Counted from the stretch's first letter, positions 36,597 to 44,956 are shown. The stretch: 64,000 nt of DNA from RUG11462 sp036308645 (GCA_036308645.1 JAXJVH010000039.1:1-64000), one strand, 5' to 3'. Program-made: numbers and translations. Notes: a model not told the origin generated them from the letters alone.

Positions 36597-37685
36597 TTAT
36601 TCAAAAATCCAAACCCATAAATCTTTAAAAATAATAAGCACCATAAAGGCGAGTAGTATCATCATACCTATCGAATGAACAAGCGCCTCATGTTTAATCG
36701 GCTTTTTGCGAATCCATTCAACCAATAAAAACCATATTTTACTGCCGTCGAGAGCAGGTATCGGGAGCAGATTGAATACGCCTAAATTTACAGTAATTAA
36801 GCAAAGAATTTTCAGTAGTGAAACAAGTCCCGACAATCCGTTGGAAGCGGTCGTTGAAACAGCCTCCGAAACGACTTGAGCCACGCCTACAGGACCTGAA
36901 ACCTCATTTAATCCGAATTTTCCCGTAATCAAATCGCCAAGCGACATAAAAACAATTCTGCCCATTGAAACGGTTCGCCAAAAGCCTTGTTTCAGCGCAG
37001 TGCCAACGCTTAATTTTTCGCCTTGAAAATAAAAATCAATCGTTATATAATTCTTTCCTTCGTATTCTTCTTTAGGAAATTCAACATTTTCCAATTTTAC
37101 TTTTTCGCCGTCACGCAATACTGTCAAATCAACTTTATTGCTCTCGGCAGTTCCGAGAATATAAGAAATTTCTTCAACGGAAAGAACGGTTCTTCCGTTT
37201 ATTTTTTTAATAATATCTTTACTTTTCAGTCCGTTATTCTGATTGGTTGTTGCGTTTTCGGTAAATGAAGCAACTTGAGTTGTTGCAAGCAAGTTTTCAC
37301 TTTGAATAGCGCCCGAAACCGCAACGGTTGAAACCATTAGAATAAATCCTAAAATAATATTGGAAACAGCGCCTGCGGCTACTATAATAATCCTTTTCCA
37401 AGGTTTTGCTTTAGAAAAAGAACGCTCGTCGCTGCTTTCTTCGTCTTCGCCTTCCATAGCGCAGTATCCGCCGAAAGGTAAAATTCTTAAAGCATACTGT
37501 GTTTCGCCTTTTTGCCATTTTAAAATTGCGGGACCGAAGCCTATTGCAAATTCATTTACTTTAATTTTAAAAAGTTTTGCAAAAATAAAGTGACCGAATT
37601 CATGAATAAATACTATAAGTCCGAAAACCACTATTGCAACAATTATCGGCCAAACTGTGTTCCATACGTTTAAAAAAGTTGTAAT
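36597..37685 (-). CDS. rseP: RIP metalloprotease RseP/RasP with non-standard start codon
   Basis: Site-2-type zinc protease that cleaves membrane-embedded substrates such as anti-sigma factors. The protein has HEFGH in its first membrane helix, a PDZ domain (about 130-200) and the C-terminal NLLPIPALDGSK motif with the third zinc ligand, plus four membrane spans. The first standard start is GTG at 37631, but that leaves only seven residues before HEFGH and cuts the first helix. The open frame continues upstream through hydrophobic, family-like residues (TVWPIIVAIVVFGLIVFI) to an ATT at 37685 placed eight bases after AAGAGG. I therefore annotate an ATT start (362 residues); GTG is the alternative. 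The frame upstream is in phase with the dxr stop. Confidence 0.85.
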   Translation of the reverse strand: MTTFLNVWNTVWPIIVAIVVFGLIVFIHEFGHFIFAKLFKIKVNEFAIGFGPAILKWQKGETQYALRILPFGGYCAMEGEDEESSDERSFSKAKPWKRIIIVAAGAVSNIILGFILMVSTVAVSGAIQSENLLATTQVASFTENATTNQNNGLKSKDIIKKINGRTVLSVEEISYILGTAESNKVDLTVLRDGEKVKLENVEFPKEEYEGKNYITIDFYFQGEKLSVGTALKQGFWRTVSMGRIVFMSLGDLITGKFGLNEVSGPVGVAQVVSEAVSTTASNGLSGLVSLLKILCLITVNLGVFNLLPIPALDGSKIWFLLVEWIRKKPIKHEALVHSIGMMILLAFMVLIIFKDLWVWIFE

Positions 37686-37697
37686 AATAATCGCCTC

Positions 37698-38840
37698 TTA
37701 TAAATATTTTGAATAAACGGCTTCTCTTGCCGCTTTATCCGCTTCGATAACTTCCCCCACAGTTGAATACTCAATTTTCTTTTGGTTTTCCAAAGCCTCT
37801 CTGGCAATGCTTTCAATATCCAAAAATCCGATTTTATCCTGTAAAAACAGCGAAACCGCAACTTCGTTTGCACCGTTTACCGCCGTAGGAGCAAGACCGC
37901 CTTTTGCAATGGCTTGTTTGCATACCTCAAGGCAACCGAAAGCATTACTGTCGGGTGTGTAAAAACTTAAAGTGCAGAGTTTTGCCAAATCAAGTTGTTT
38001 TACAGGCGATTCGTAACGGTTAGGATAGGTGAGAGCGTACTGAATAGGTATTCTCATATCAGGTACGCCGAGTTGCGCAATAACCGAGTTATCTGTATAT
38101 TCAATCATTGAATGAACAATGCTTTCTCTGTGAACGAGTACGTCGACATTACAAGGGTTTACACCGAAAAGATGAACCGCCTCGATAAGTTCAAAACCTT
38201 TGTTCATCATTGTAGCACAGTCAATGGTTATTTTTTGTCCCATATCCCAATTAGGGTGCTTTAATGCGTCAGACGCTTTAACGTTTTGAAGTTTTTCTCT
38301 TGAAAAGCCAAAAAACGGACCGCCCGAAGCAGTAAGAATAATTCGTTTTAGTGAATTGTTAGGTGCTTTTCCCTGTAAACATTGAAAAATAGCCGAATGC
38401 TCCGAATCAACAGGTAAAATGTCAACGCCTTTTTCTTTTGCCAAATTCATAACATAATCGCCGCCTGCAACAAGCGTTTCTTTGTTAGCGAGCGCAATGG
38501 TTTTTCCGGCGTTAATCGCCGCAACGGTGGGAACTAATCCTGCCATGCCGACAAATGAATTAAGTACAGTATCGGCATTTTTATAAGTAGCGGCAACTTC
38601 AATGCCGTCGTCACCGCAAAGCACTTTTGTATCAGTATCGGAAATTTTGATTTTTAAATCCTTTGCCGCCTGTAAATCATTCATTACGGCAATTTCAGGT
38701 TTGAATTCACGAATTTGTTCTTCAATTTTTTTTACGTTTCGGTTTGCAACCAAAGTCTTAATTTCGTAACCTTGTTTTCTTGCAACATCAAGAGTTTGAG
38801 TTCCGATTGAACCTGTTGAACCTAAAACAGAAAGTTTCAT
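37698..38840 (-). CDS. dxr: 1-deoxy-D-xylulose 5-phosphate reductoisomerase
   Basis: Second enzyme of the MEP pathway, turning DXP into MEP with NADPH. The 380-residue protein has the N-terminal Rossmann motif LGSTGSIGTQTLDV, the IALANKETLVAGG motif, metal ligands in LPVDSEHSAIFQ, the flexible-loop/active-site SGGPFFG and HPNWDMGQKITIDCATMMNKG, and the C-terminal helical domain with NGANEVAVSLFL. ATG start, 15 bp after cdsA. Its TAA stop lies at the SD of rseP and in the same reading frame as the rseP gene. Confidence 0.97.
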   Translation of the reverse strand: MKLSVLGSTGSIGTQTLDVARKQGYEIKTLVANRNVKKIEEQIREFKPEIAVMNDLQAAKDLKIKISDTDTKVLCGDDGIEVAATYKNADTVLNSFVGMAGLVPTVAAINAGKTIALANKETLVAGGDYVMNLAKEKGVDILPVDSEHSAIFQCLQGKAPNNSLKRIILTASGGPFFGFSREKLQNVKASDALKHPNWDMGQKITIDCATMMNKGFELIEAVHLFGVNPCNVDVLVHRESIVHSMIEYTDNSVIAQLGVPDMRIPIQYALTYPNRYESPVKQLDLAKLCTLSFYTPDSNAFGCLEVCKQAIAKGGLAPTAVNGANEVAVSLFLQDKIGFLDIESIAREALENQKKIEYSTVGEVIEADKAAREAVYSKYL

Positions 38841-38855
38841 ATATCGTATCCTTTA

Positions 38856-39710
38856 TTATTTGTGAACAATGATAGGTAAATACATAAGAACAAAAGAAAT
38901 AAAAGGCGCTACCAAGATAAGCGAGTCAACTCTGTCAAGAATACCGCCGTGACCGGGCATTATTTTACCGAAATCTTTTATTCCTACGCTTCTTTTTATA
39001 TACGAGAAAAATAAATCTCCGACAAGTCCTACAATAGGGCATAAAGCAGATACTAAAATAAGCCAACCGAACTGAATATAACTGTTTTCATCAAGAATAG
39101 CAATATTCCAAATAAATCCGAGTATTAACATACACAAAACGGTTGTTATAACACCGCCGATAACGCCTTCAAGCGATTTTTTCGGGCTGATATTAGGTGA
39201 AATTTTATGTTTGCCGAATTTACTTCCGACAAAATATGCGCCGATGTCACCAAACCAAGCGCCGCCGAAAGCAAACAAAAGCAGAAACAGGCAATCGGAT
39301 GAAGTATACATATAGTCTTTTGTTACATATAGATTACTTATATGCAAAATACTTGTAAGTCCGAATGATATTAAAAGCGTTATGCCGACGCTGTAAAATA
39401 CTTTATATATTTGCGCTTGCTTTGAATTGGAGAGCACAAGCAGTATTGCCGAAAATATATAAATGGCGGTAATAATTAAGCCTGACGGAATGAATCCAAA
39501 CATTGGGAAAAAAGCGCTTACAAATGCAAAAACACAACTTAAAACTATAAAACTTGTATTCTTCACTAATTTTGTTGTAAACTGCGATTCAATCATTGCG
39601 ATTACAAGCGCTATTCCGAGAACTATATTAAAAACTACTGTTTCTCTGAAAACAAGTGCAACAATTATAAAAATTGCGCCGATAACACCGGAAATAATTC
39701 TTTTTTTCAT
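38856..39710 (-). CDS. cdsA: Phosphatidate cytidylyltransferase
   Basis: CdsA makes CDP-diacylglycerol, the branch point for acidic phospholipids. The 284-residue membrane protein has about eight helices and the C-terminal CDP-alcohol-type signature with GxxGDLxFSxxKRxxGxKDFGxxxPGHGGxxDRxDS, visible as LVGDLFFSYIKRSVGIKDFG and PGHGGILDRVDSL. The ATG at 39710 has AAGGTG eight bases upstream; a GTG nine bases further upstream overlaps that SD and is rejected. Operon position between uppS and dxr is classic. Confidence 0.95.
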   Translation of the reverse strand: MKKRIISGVIGAIFIIVALVFRETVVFNIVLGIALVIAMIESQFTTKLVKNTSFIVLSCVFAFVSAFFPMFGFIPSGLIITAIYIFSAILLVLSNSKQAQIYKVFYSVGITLLISFGLTSILHISNLYVTKDYMYTSSDCLFLLLFAFGGAWFGDIGAYFVGSKFGKHKISPNISPKKSLEGVIGGVITTVLCMLILGFIWNIAILDENSYIQFGWLILVSALCPIVGLVGDLFFSYIKRSVGIKDFGKIMPGHGGILDRVDSLILVAPFISFVLMYLPIIVHK

Positions 39711-39736
39711 ATATTTCACCTTAATTTCTTTGTTTT

Positions 39737-40462
39737 TTATACTCCTCCGAAACGTCGGGAACGTTTTTGATAATCAATAATAGCCATATCAAGATGTTTT
39801 GGTTTAAAATCAGGCCAAAGCACAGATGAATACCAAAACTCACTGTATGCCGCCTGCCAAATCATAAAATTGGAAAGCCTAAACTCACCGCTCGGTCTGA
39901 TGATAATATCGGGATCAGGCTGATTTGCGGTGTAAATTCTGTCGGAAATAGTTTGTTCGGTAATACTTTCCGTTTCCAAATTACCGCTTTTTATTTCATC
40001 GGCTATTTGCTTTACCGCATAAACAATTTCATCTCTGCCGCCGTAATTAAGAGCGATGTTAAGATTTAGCCCTGTTGCGTCTTTTGAACCTTCTTCGGCA
40101 TCGATAATCAACTGCTTTAATTCATCGGTCAGCGGAGTTAAATCACCGATAAATTTCACCTTGATATTTTCATCTTTGAAATTTTTAGCGTCAACAAGAT
40201 AATCCTTTAACAATTTCATTATTGTATCTACTTCATCTTTAGGTCTTTTCCAATTTTCCGTTGAAAAAGCGTAAACAGTCAAATACTCAATGCCTATTTT
40301 GTTGCAATATCTTGCTATGGTTTTAAAAGTTTTTGCACCGACAGAGTGACCTGCGGTTCTCGGCAAACCTCTCTTTTTTGCCCATCTGCCGTTGCCGTCC
40401 ATAATAATGCCGATATGTTTAGGCAACGCATTAAAATCGACAGTATGTTTCTTTTTAAACAT
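39737..40462 (-). CDS. uppS: Undecaprenyl diphosphate synthase
   Basis: Cis-prenyltransferase that makes the C55 lipid carrier used by MraY. The 241-residue protein shows HIGIIMDGNGRWAKKRGLPR (catalytic Asp and diphosphate-binding residues), TVYAFSTENWKRP, LNYGGRDEI and the C-terminal RPSGEFRLSNFMIWQAAYSE signature. ATG start with AAAGG about 10 bases upstream. Substrate IPP comes from the MEP enzymes encoded downstream in the same operon. Confidence 0.96.
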   Translation of the reverse strand: MFKKKHTVDFNALPKHIGIIMDGNGRWAKKRGLPRTAGHSVGAKTFKTIARYCNKIGIEYLTVYAFSTENWKRPKDEVDTIMKLLKDYLVDAKNFKDENIKVKFIGDLTPLTDELKQLIIDAEEGSKDATGLNLNIALNYGGRDEIVYAVKQIADEIKSGNLETESITEQTISDRIYTANQPDPDIIIRPSGEFRLSNFMIWQAAYSEFWYSSVLWPDFKPKHLDMAIIDYQKRSRRFGGV

Positions 40463-40527
40463 ATATTATAAACCTTTCAAAAAAGAACTTTAAGGCGACA
40501 ATTTCTTGCCGCCTTCTAATATGTTTT

Positions 40528-41082
40528 TTAAACAGACATGATTTCCTTTTCTTTCTTTGTGCAAAGTTCATCTGCTTCTTTGCAATACTTATCGGTAAGG
40601 TCCTGAATCTTTTTCTCAAGATGTTTAACGTCATCTTCGGTAATCTCGCCGTCTTTTTTCTGCGCTTTGATTTTTTCAATAGCGTCACGTCTTGAAGAAC
40701 GTATTGAAACCTTTGCTTCTTCAGCGTATTTTTTAATATCTTTGCATAAATCTTTTCTGCGTTCCTCAGTGAGCGGCGGGAAATTAAGTCTGATTGCTTT
40801 TCCGTCGTTAGTAGGATTTATACCTATATCGGAAGTTTGAATTGCTTTTTCAATTTCTTTTAAAGTGCCTGCGTCCCAAGGGGCTATCATAAGTGTTCTC
40901 GGCTCCGGAACGGATACTGCAGCCATCTGTGCTACGGGAGTAGGAGTACCGTAGTAGTCAACTACCACCTTATTTAAAACTGCCGGATTTGCACGTCCCG
41001 CTCTTACCGAAGCGTACTCTTTATCAAGAGCGTCAACGGTTTTATTCATTCTTTCTTCGCATTTATTAATGATTTCGCTCAT
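40528..41082 (-). CDS. frr: Ribosome recycling factor
   Basis: RRF splits the post-termination ribosome together with EF-G. The 184-residue, tRNA-shaped protein has the family segments VRAGRANPAVLNKVVVDYYG, APWDAGTLKEIEKAI, IRLNFPPLTEERRKDL and VSIRSSRRDAIEKI. ATG start with AAAGGTG. It follows pyrH by 38 bp, the usual Firmicutes pairing. Confidence 0.97.
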   Translation of the reverse strand: MSEIINKCEERMNKTVDALDKEYASVRAGRANPAVLNKVVVDYYGTPTPVAQMAAVSVPEPRTLMIAPWDAGTLKEIEKAIQTSDIGINPTNDGKAIRLNFPPLTEERRKDLCKDIKKYAEEAKVSIRSSRRDAIEKIKAQKKDGEITEDDVKHLEKKIQDLTDKYCKEADELCTKKEKEIMSV

Positions 41083-41120
41083 ACTCTTTTCACCTTTCTT
41101 TATTTGAAAATTTGAATTTG

Positions 41121-41825
41121 TTATTTTACTATTGTGCCTATATCTTCACCGCAAAGCGCTTTAACAATATTGTCCGGCTCATCAAGTGAAAATACAAGCA
41201 TAGGCATATTGTTATCCATACTGAGAGATGCGGCGGTACTGTCCATAACTTTAAGACCTTTATCAAGAACATCCATCTGGCTGATTTCGGAAAAACGCTT
41301 TGCATCCGGATTAAGTTTAGGATCACTGTCATAAACGCCGTCAACATTTGTTGCTTTGAAGATGATTTCGGCGTCAATTTCAACTGCTCTTAAAGCAGCG
41401 CCCGTATCGGTAGAGAAGAACGGGTTGCCTGTACCGCAGCCGAAAATTACAACTCTGCCTTTTTCAAGGTGACGTATTGCACGGTTTCTGATATACGGCT
41501 CGGCAATTTTATTCATTTCTATAGCGGTTTGCACTCTAACGGGAACATCTAACTGTTCAAGTGCGTCGGCAAGAGCCAAAGCGTTGATAACAGTTGCGAG
41601 CATACCCATGTGGTCGGCTCTTGTTCTGTCCATTTTTCCGCTTGAACGTCCTCTCCAAAAGTTGCCGCCGCCTACAACAATAGCAATTTCAGCGCCGAGA
41701 TCAACACATTTTTTTATACTGCCGCAGATTTCAAGAACTTTATCAAAATCAAGTCCCATATTCTGATCGCCTGCGAGCGCTTCGCCCGAAAGCTTTAACA
41801 AAATTCTTTTATAAACAGGTTTCAT
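41121..41825 (-). CDS. pyrH: Uridylate kinase
   Basis: PyrH phosphorylates UMP to UDP. The 234-residue amino-acid-kinase-fold protein shows RILLKLSGEALAG, the glycine-rich IVVGGGNFWRGR, DHMGMLATVINALAL and the late GTGNPFFSTDTGAALRA and KATNVDGVYDSDP motifs. It is the first gene of an eight-gene minus-strand operon (pyrH, frr, uppS, cdsA, dxr, rseP, ispG, polC) with a promoter about 35 bp upstream. SD GAGAGGAT. Confidence 0.97.
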   Translation of the reverse strand: MKPVYKRILLKLSGEALAGDQNMGLDFDKVLEICGSIKKCVDLGAEIAIVVGGGNFWRGRSSGKMDRTRADHMGMLATVINALALADALEQLDVPVRVQTAIEMNKIAEPYIRNRAIRHLEKGRVVIFGCGTGNPFFSTDTGAALRAVEIDAEIIFKATNVDGVYDSDPKLNPDAKRFSEISQMDVLDKGLKVMDSTAASLSMDNNMPMLVFSLDEPDNIVKALCGEDIGTIVK

Positions 41826-41857
41826 TTAAAAAATCCTCTCTTTAGTTTCTTTTATAT

Positions 41858-41886
41858 ATAATACTATAATTACAGAATAAAGTAAA
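41858..41886 (-). promoter_or_regulatory. Promoter of the pyrH-polC operon
   Basis: Minus strand: TTTACT (41886-41881), a 17-bp spacer and TATTAT (41863-41858), about 33 bp before the pyrH ATG. Confidence 0.6.
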
Positions 41887-41964
41887 GCGAAAATTTTGTT
41901 TATTTTTGAATATTTTTTAAATTTATGAAAAATGACTAAATTGATAATTTTAGTAAAAAAACAC

Positions 41965-41993
41965 TTGACATTTGTAAGCATATTCAATATAAT
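41965..41993 (+). promoter_or_regulatory. Consensus promoter of tRNA-Thr
   Basis: TTGACA (41965-41970), a 17-bp spacer and TATAAT (41988-41993): a perfect SigA consensus, 20 bp before the tRNA. It is the strongest promoter in the window by sequence. Confidence 0.9.
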
Positions 41994-42013
41994 ATTAAAC
42001 GTTGACTATATTT

Positions 42014-42089
42014 GCTGCTATGGCTCAGTCGGCAGAGCACTTCCTTGGTAAGGAAGAGGTCACCGGTTCAAATCCGGTTAGCAGCTCCA
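42014..42089 (+). tRNA. tRNA-Thr (anticodon GGT)
   Basis: A 76-nt cloverleaf including encoded CCA: acceptor GCTGCTA/TAGCAGC, discriminator T, D arm TGGCTCAGTCGGCAGAGCA, anticodon stem-loop CTTCCTTGGTAAGGAAG with anticodon GGT, and T arm ACCGGTTCAAATCCGGT. It reads ACC and ACU. Confidence 0.97.
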
Positions 42090-42090
42090 A

Positions 42091-42122
42091 AAAATCCCTT
42101 GGACGAGAGTCCGAGGGATTTT
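42091..42122 (+). terminator. Terminator of tRNA-Thr
   Basis: A 14-bp stem (42091-42104 with 42109-42122; core AATCCCTTGGAC, one G-U pair), four-base loop, starting right after the CCA end. Confidence 0.88.
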
Positions 42123-42233
42123 GCTTATTAACTTATATAATGTTTTATTTGTAATTTATTTTGAAATAATATTTTATGTATAGATGTGAAATCGGGTAAA
42201 AAATCATTCTCTTTTAAAGAAAGAAGTTTTAAT

Positions 42234-43187
42234 ATGAAGAAAATTTCAGTGATATTTACAGGCGGTACAATATCGACTCTTGCTTGCGACGGAATAATGG
42301 ATTTAGAGCAATCAAAGAAGTTTGAATTGATTGAAAAATATAAAAAAACAGATAAAAACATTGAATTTGAAACTGAAACACCTTATTTTATTTTAAGTGA
42401 AAATTTGTCGGGCGAGCATTTTGCAAAATTGTATGTTTGCGTAAAAAAGGCGCTTGAAACAGATTGCGACGGTATAATTATCACTCACGGAACCGATACT
42501 TTGCAGTATTCTGCCTCTGCGATTGATGTTATGTTAGGAAAGCCTAATAAACCTATAGTTTTTGTTTCAAGCAATTATCCGCTTCAAAATCAAAAAGCAA
42601 ACGGTTTTGATAATTTTGTCGGTGCGGCCCGGTTTATTAAGCAAATAAATGACGGCGGCGTTTTTGTTTCGTATAAAAACAGCGGTGAAAATTTAAAAAT
42701 TCATACTGCTGAAAATTTGCTCGAGCATAATTGTTATTCTGATGAATTAAAAAGTATAAACAATAATTTTTACGGCGAATTTTCCGAAAATAATGTTTTT
42801 TCAAAAAATCCTTGTTTTAACGAGAATAAAAAATATACTTCTTTTGAAAATGTAAAAATTTCAAAAAAATCGCCTGTTTTAAGACTAAAATGCTGTCCGG
42901 GTATGGATTATCCGAGCATTGACGGCAAAAAATGCGTAGTTATAGAAACATATCATTCGGGAACGCTGAAAACCGACGACGGCGAGTTCTTTGAATTTGT
43001 CTATAAAGCCGAAAGCCTTAATATTCCGATAGTTTTGACAGGTTTATCAAACGGCGATATTTACGAAAGCGCCAAAAGTATTGCTGAAAATAAAAATATA
43101 ATTATGTCAAAATATTCTCCTATATATACTTATATTAAATGTTGGATTTTAGCGGAAAACGGGCTTGATATTAAAGCAAATTTATAA
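42234..43187 (+). CDS. L-asparaginase (type I/II fold)
   Basis: Hydrolyses asparagine to aspartate and ammonia. The 317-residue protein has both threonine nucleophile motifs: ISVIFTGGTIST at the N-terminus and GIIITHGTDTLQYSA about residues 79-93; IVFVSSNYPLQ and the C-terminal IVLTGLSNGDIY complete the fold. No signal peptide, so a cytosolic enzyme is predicted. The ATG at 42234 matches family N-termini but has only a weak purine-rich SD (AAAGAAAG); an in-frame GTG at 42186 is less likely. Glutaminase side activity cannot be excluded. Confidence 0.9.
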   Translation: MKKISVIFTGGTISTLACDGIMDLEQSKKFELIEKYKKTDKNIEFETETPYFILSENLSGEHFAKLYVCVKKALETDCDGIIITHGTDTLQYSASAIDVMLGKPNKPIVFVSSNYPLQNQKANGFDNFVGAARFIKQINDGGVFVSYKNSGENLKIHTAENLLEHNCYSDELKSINNNFYGEFSENNVFSKNPCFNENKKYTSFENVKISKKSPVLRLKCCPGMDYPSIDGKKCVVIETYHSGTLKTDDGEFFEFVYKAESLNIPIVLTGLSNGDIYESAKSIAENKNIIMSKYSPIYTYIKCWILAENGLDIKANL

Positions 43188-43239
43188 ATTAACCACTTAA
43201 TCAATCTTTTCATAGTATAACTATGAGGGGTGGTGAGTG

Positions 43240-43869
43240 ATGAAACTGAAAACAAAGCGAAGATGCAGGACATTTATTTGGTGTTCAGTATTTTCGCTTT
43301 TACTTATTTGTGTAATAATTTTTACCGAAACCAACGTTCGCCCGATAATGTTAGAGGTAGCAATCAACGATGCACAGGCGGTAAACGAGAAAATTATAAA
43401 CAATGCGGTTTATGAGGCGTTAACTGAAGATAAAATAGACTTTTCTGATATTATAGACATAACGTATGATGATAATCAAAATGTTAAATCCGTGTCGGCT
43501 GACAGCGTTTATTTAAGTAAGTTAAAACTCAAAATTATAAAAAATATAAGTAACGGGTTTAAAGATCTCGATATTGATTCGGTAGCAATTCGTTTAGGTT
43601 CTTTTATTGATAATGAATTTACATACGGCAGAGGACCGAATATAAAGTTTAATTATGAAATGACAAATACGGTTACCTGCGATTATAAATCCGAGTTTGA
43701 AAGCACAGGAATAAATCAGGCTCGTCATAAATTTGAACTTGTATTCAAAACAGAAGTTTGTATTATCACTCCGCTTTTTCAAACAAATACTACATTTTAT
43801 ACCGAAATACTGCTTAATGAAATGGTAATAGTCGGTCAAGTGCCGAAAACTTATGCCGATATAGGATAA
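43240..43869 (+). CDS. yunB: Sporulation protein YunB
   Basis: YunB is a mother-cell sporulation protein of endospore formers. The 209-residue protein has one N-terminal membrane helix (about 14-32, IWCSVFSLLLICVIIFTETNV) and a soluble domain with the family patterns VRPIMLEVAINDAQAVNEKIINNAV, VKSVSADSVYLSKLK, the YGRGPNIKFNYEM stretch, GINQARHKFELVF and a C-terminal NEMVIVGQVPKTYADIG. Start: ATG at 43240 with GAGGGG nine bases upstream; a GTG one codon earlier is possible. CATAGTAT (43211-43218) resembles a SigE -10 box, but no clear -35 accompanies it. Its presence supports a spore-forming host. Confidence 0.9.
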   Translation: MKLKTKRRCRTFIWCSVFSLLLICVIIFTETNVRPIMLEVAINDAQAVNEKIINNAVYEALTEDKIDFSDIIDITYDDNQNVKSVSADSVYLSKLKLKIIKNISNGFKDLDIDSVAIRLGSFIDNEFTYGRGPNIKFNYEMTNTVTCDYKSEFESTGINQARHKFELVFKTEVCIITPLFQTNTTFYTEILLNEMVIVGQVPKTYADIG

Positions 43870-43870
43870 A

Positions 43871-43907
43871 AAAGACATATCGCCAAATGTACAGGCGGTA
43901 TGTCTTT
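43871..43907. terminator. Bidirectional terminator between yunB and the exonuclease gene
   Basis: Stem AAAGACATATCGCC (43871-43884) with GGCGGTATGTCTTT (43894-43907), one wobble pair, nine-base loop, between two convergent genes. Confidence 0.85.
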
Positions 43908-43910
43908 AAA

Positions 43911-44768
43911 CTATTTATTCTTTTTTACAAATTCACGAGCCTTCTTTGCGACAGTTATTTTATCAAAATTCTTTTTAAATCTAAAAGAAACCGAAATTTT
44001 TCTTTTGCATCTTTCACATCTTATTATATTTGAAAAGGCTTTGATTTTTGGATTGAATTTTCCTGAAAATTTTGTTCTTTTACCGCAAACAGGGCAGGAA
44101 AAATACAGTTTTTCTTTATCAATTCCCTCTGATTTTAAATCGGAAATTATATATGGTTTAAACGAAAATCTTTTGTATGCGTCGTCTTCGTTTATATTGC
44201 GGATAAACTTATTAAAGACATCCACTTTATAAGTTAAACTTAAAAGTTTTGCACAAACTCTACTGTCGTCTTCTGCTCGGTGAAGAGAAAAACCGTCGGT
44301 GTTTATGCCGTAAATTTCGGCGGCTGATTTTAAACTGATTTGATTGTTATTCTCGGTTTTAACAAATTGTTGAATATATTTTTGTAAATCAGTATATTTA
44401 TTAATAAAATCTACCTTTTCAAGTTGTAAAATTTCTTTATAATTTTCAAATAAAACATGTAAATCAGTATCCGACCAGGTTAAAAACACAGTTTCATTAT
44501 CAGGATTGCACCAATTAATAAAGTTATTGATTATGTTTTCAAAATTTTCAGCGTTATTTAACTCTTTATCATTAATTTTAGTCAGACTTTTTACATAAGT
44601 ATTGAGTTTTTTTGAAAAAACAGGTTTTATCATAGAAGAAAAAGACTCTGTTTCCTTTAAATTATTGTCAAGTTTAACTGCGCCGATTTCAATGATTTCA
44701 TTAATGTATCTGTCGGTACCCGGAATTTTTGTACTGTTAAACTCCAAATCAAATATTATATAAGTCGT
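43911..44768 (-). CDS. DEDDh 3'-5' exonuclease domain with C-terminal zinc ribbon; ACG start
   Basis: A KapD-like exonuclease domain followed by a zinc ribbon. The Exo I motif is in MTYIIFDLEFN, with the paired glutamate in the later EIIEIGAVKLD, Exo II around FLTWSDTDLHVL and Exo III with SLHRAEDDSRVCAKLL. A C-terminal ribbon has CPVC and CERC pairs (about residues 222-262). The first standard start (TTG 44747) falls after the catalytic Asp and would destroy the enzyme. The frame upstream has no ATG, GTG or TTG, but an ACG at 44768 lies six bases after AGGAGAG and gives the expected N-terminus. Either ACG is used or the base is wrong. Substrate (RNA or DNA) is unknown. Confidence 0.82.
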   Translation of the reverse strand, partial: TTYIIFDLEFNSTKIPGTDRYINEIIEIGAVKLDNNLKETESFSSMIKPVFSKKLNTYVKSLTKINDKELNNAENFENIINNFINWCNPDNETVFLTWSDTDLHVLFENYKEILQLEKVDFINKYTDLQKYIQQFVKTENNNQISLKSAAEIYGINTDGFSLHRAEDDSRVCAKLLSLTYKVDVFNKFIRNINEDDAYKRFSFKPYIISDLKSEGIDKEKLYFSCPVCGKRTKFSGKFNPKIKAFSNIIRCERCKRKISVSFRFKKNFDKITVAKKAREFVKKNK

Positions 44769-44798
44769 AAAGAACTCTCCTAAAAGTAAATTTAATTA

Positions 44799-44827
44799 AT
44801 ATTAGCATAAAAAAACGGCGTTTACAA
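44799..44827 (-). promoter_or_regulatory. Promoter of the exonuclease gene
   Basis: Minus strand: TTGTAA (44827-44822), a 17-bp spacer and TAATAT (44804-44799) preceded by TGC (extended -10). The predicted start near 44792 leaves only about 10 nt before the AGGAGAG SD, which supports translation beginning near 44768. Confidence 0.68.
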
Positions 44828-44866
44828 CCAAAAAATTGATTATTTAAAAATTTTTTTAAAAAATGC

Positions 44867-44895
44867 TTGCATTTACGGATGTTTTGTGTTAATAT
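44867..44895 (+). promoter_or_regulatory. Promoter of rpmE
   Basis: TTGCAT (44867-44872), a 17-bp spacer and TAATAT (44890-44895), about 60 bp before the rpmE ATG. Confidence 0.75.
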
Positions 44896-44905
44896 TGTTT
44901 CGTTG

Positions 44906-44933
44906 ACGCAATAAGTGCGTTTTTTATACGCTT
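44906..44933 (+). promoter_or_regulatory. Candidate attenuator in the rpmE leader
   Basis: ACGCA (44906-44910) pairs with TGCGT (44916-44920), followed by six T (44920-44925), forming a small terminator-like hairpin. An alternative pairing of AAGTGCGT (44913-44920) with ACGCTT (44928-44933, allowing a bulge) would exclude the first. Structured leaders before L31 genes are known in several bacterial groups; whether this matches a described one needs a covariance search. Confidence 0.45.
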
Positions 44934-44956
44934 AACAAAGAAAGGATTGATATAGA

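Noticed and set aside
37629..37631. GTG as rseP start
   Set aside because: It truncates the first membrane helix just before HEFGH and has no SD at proper distance.
43211..43218. CATAGTAT as SigE -10 box for yunB
   Set aside because: It resembles the consensus, but no convincing -35 lies 13-16 bp upstream, so it is not listed as a promoter.
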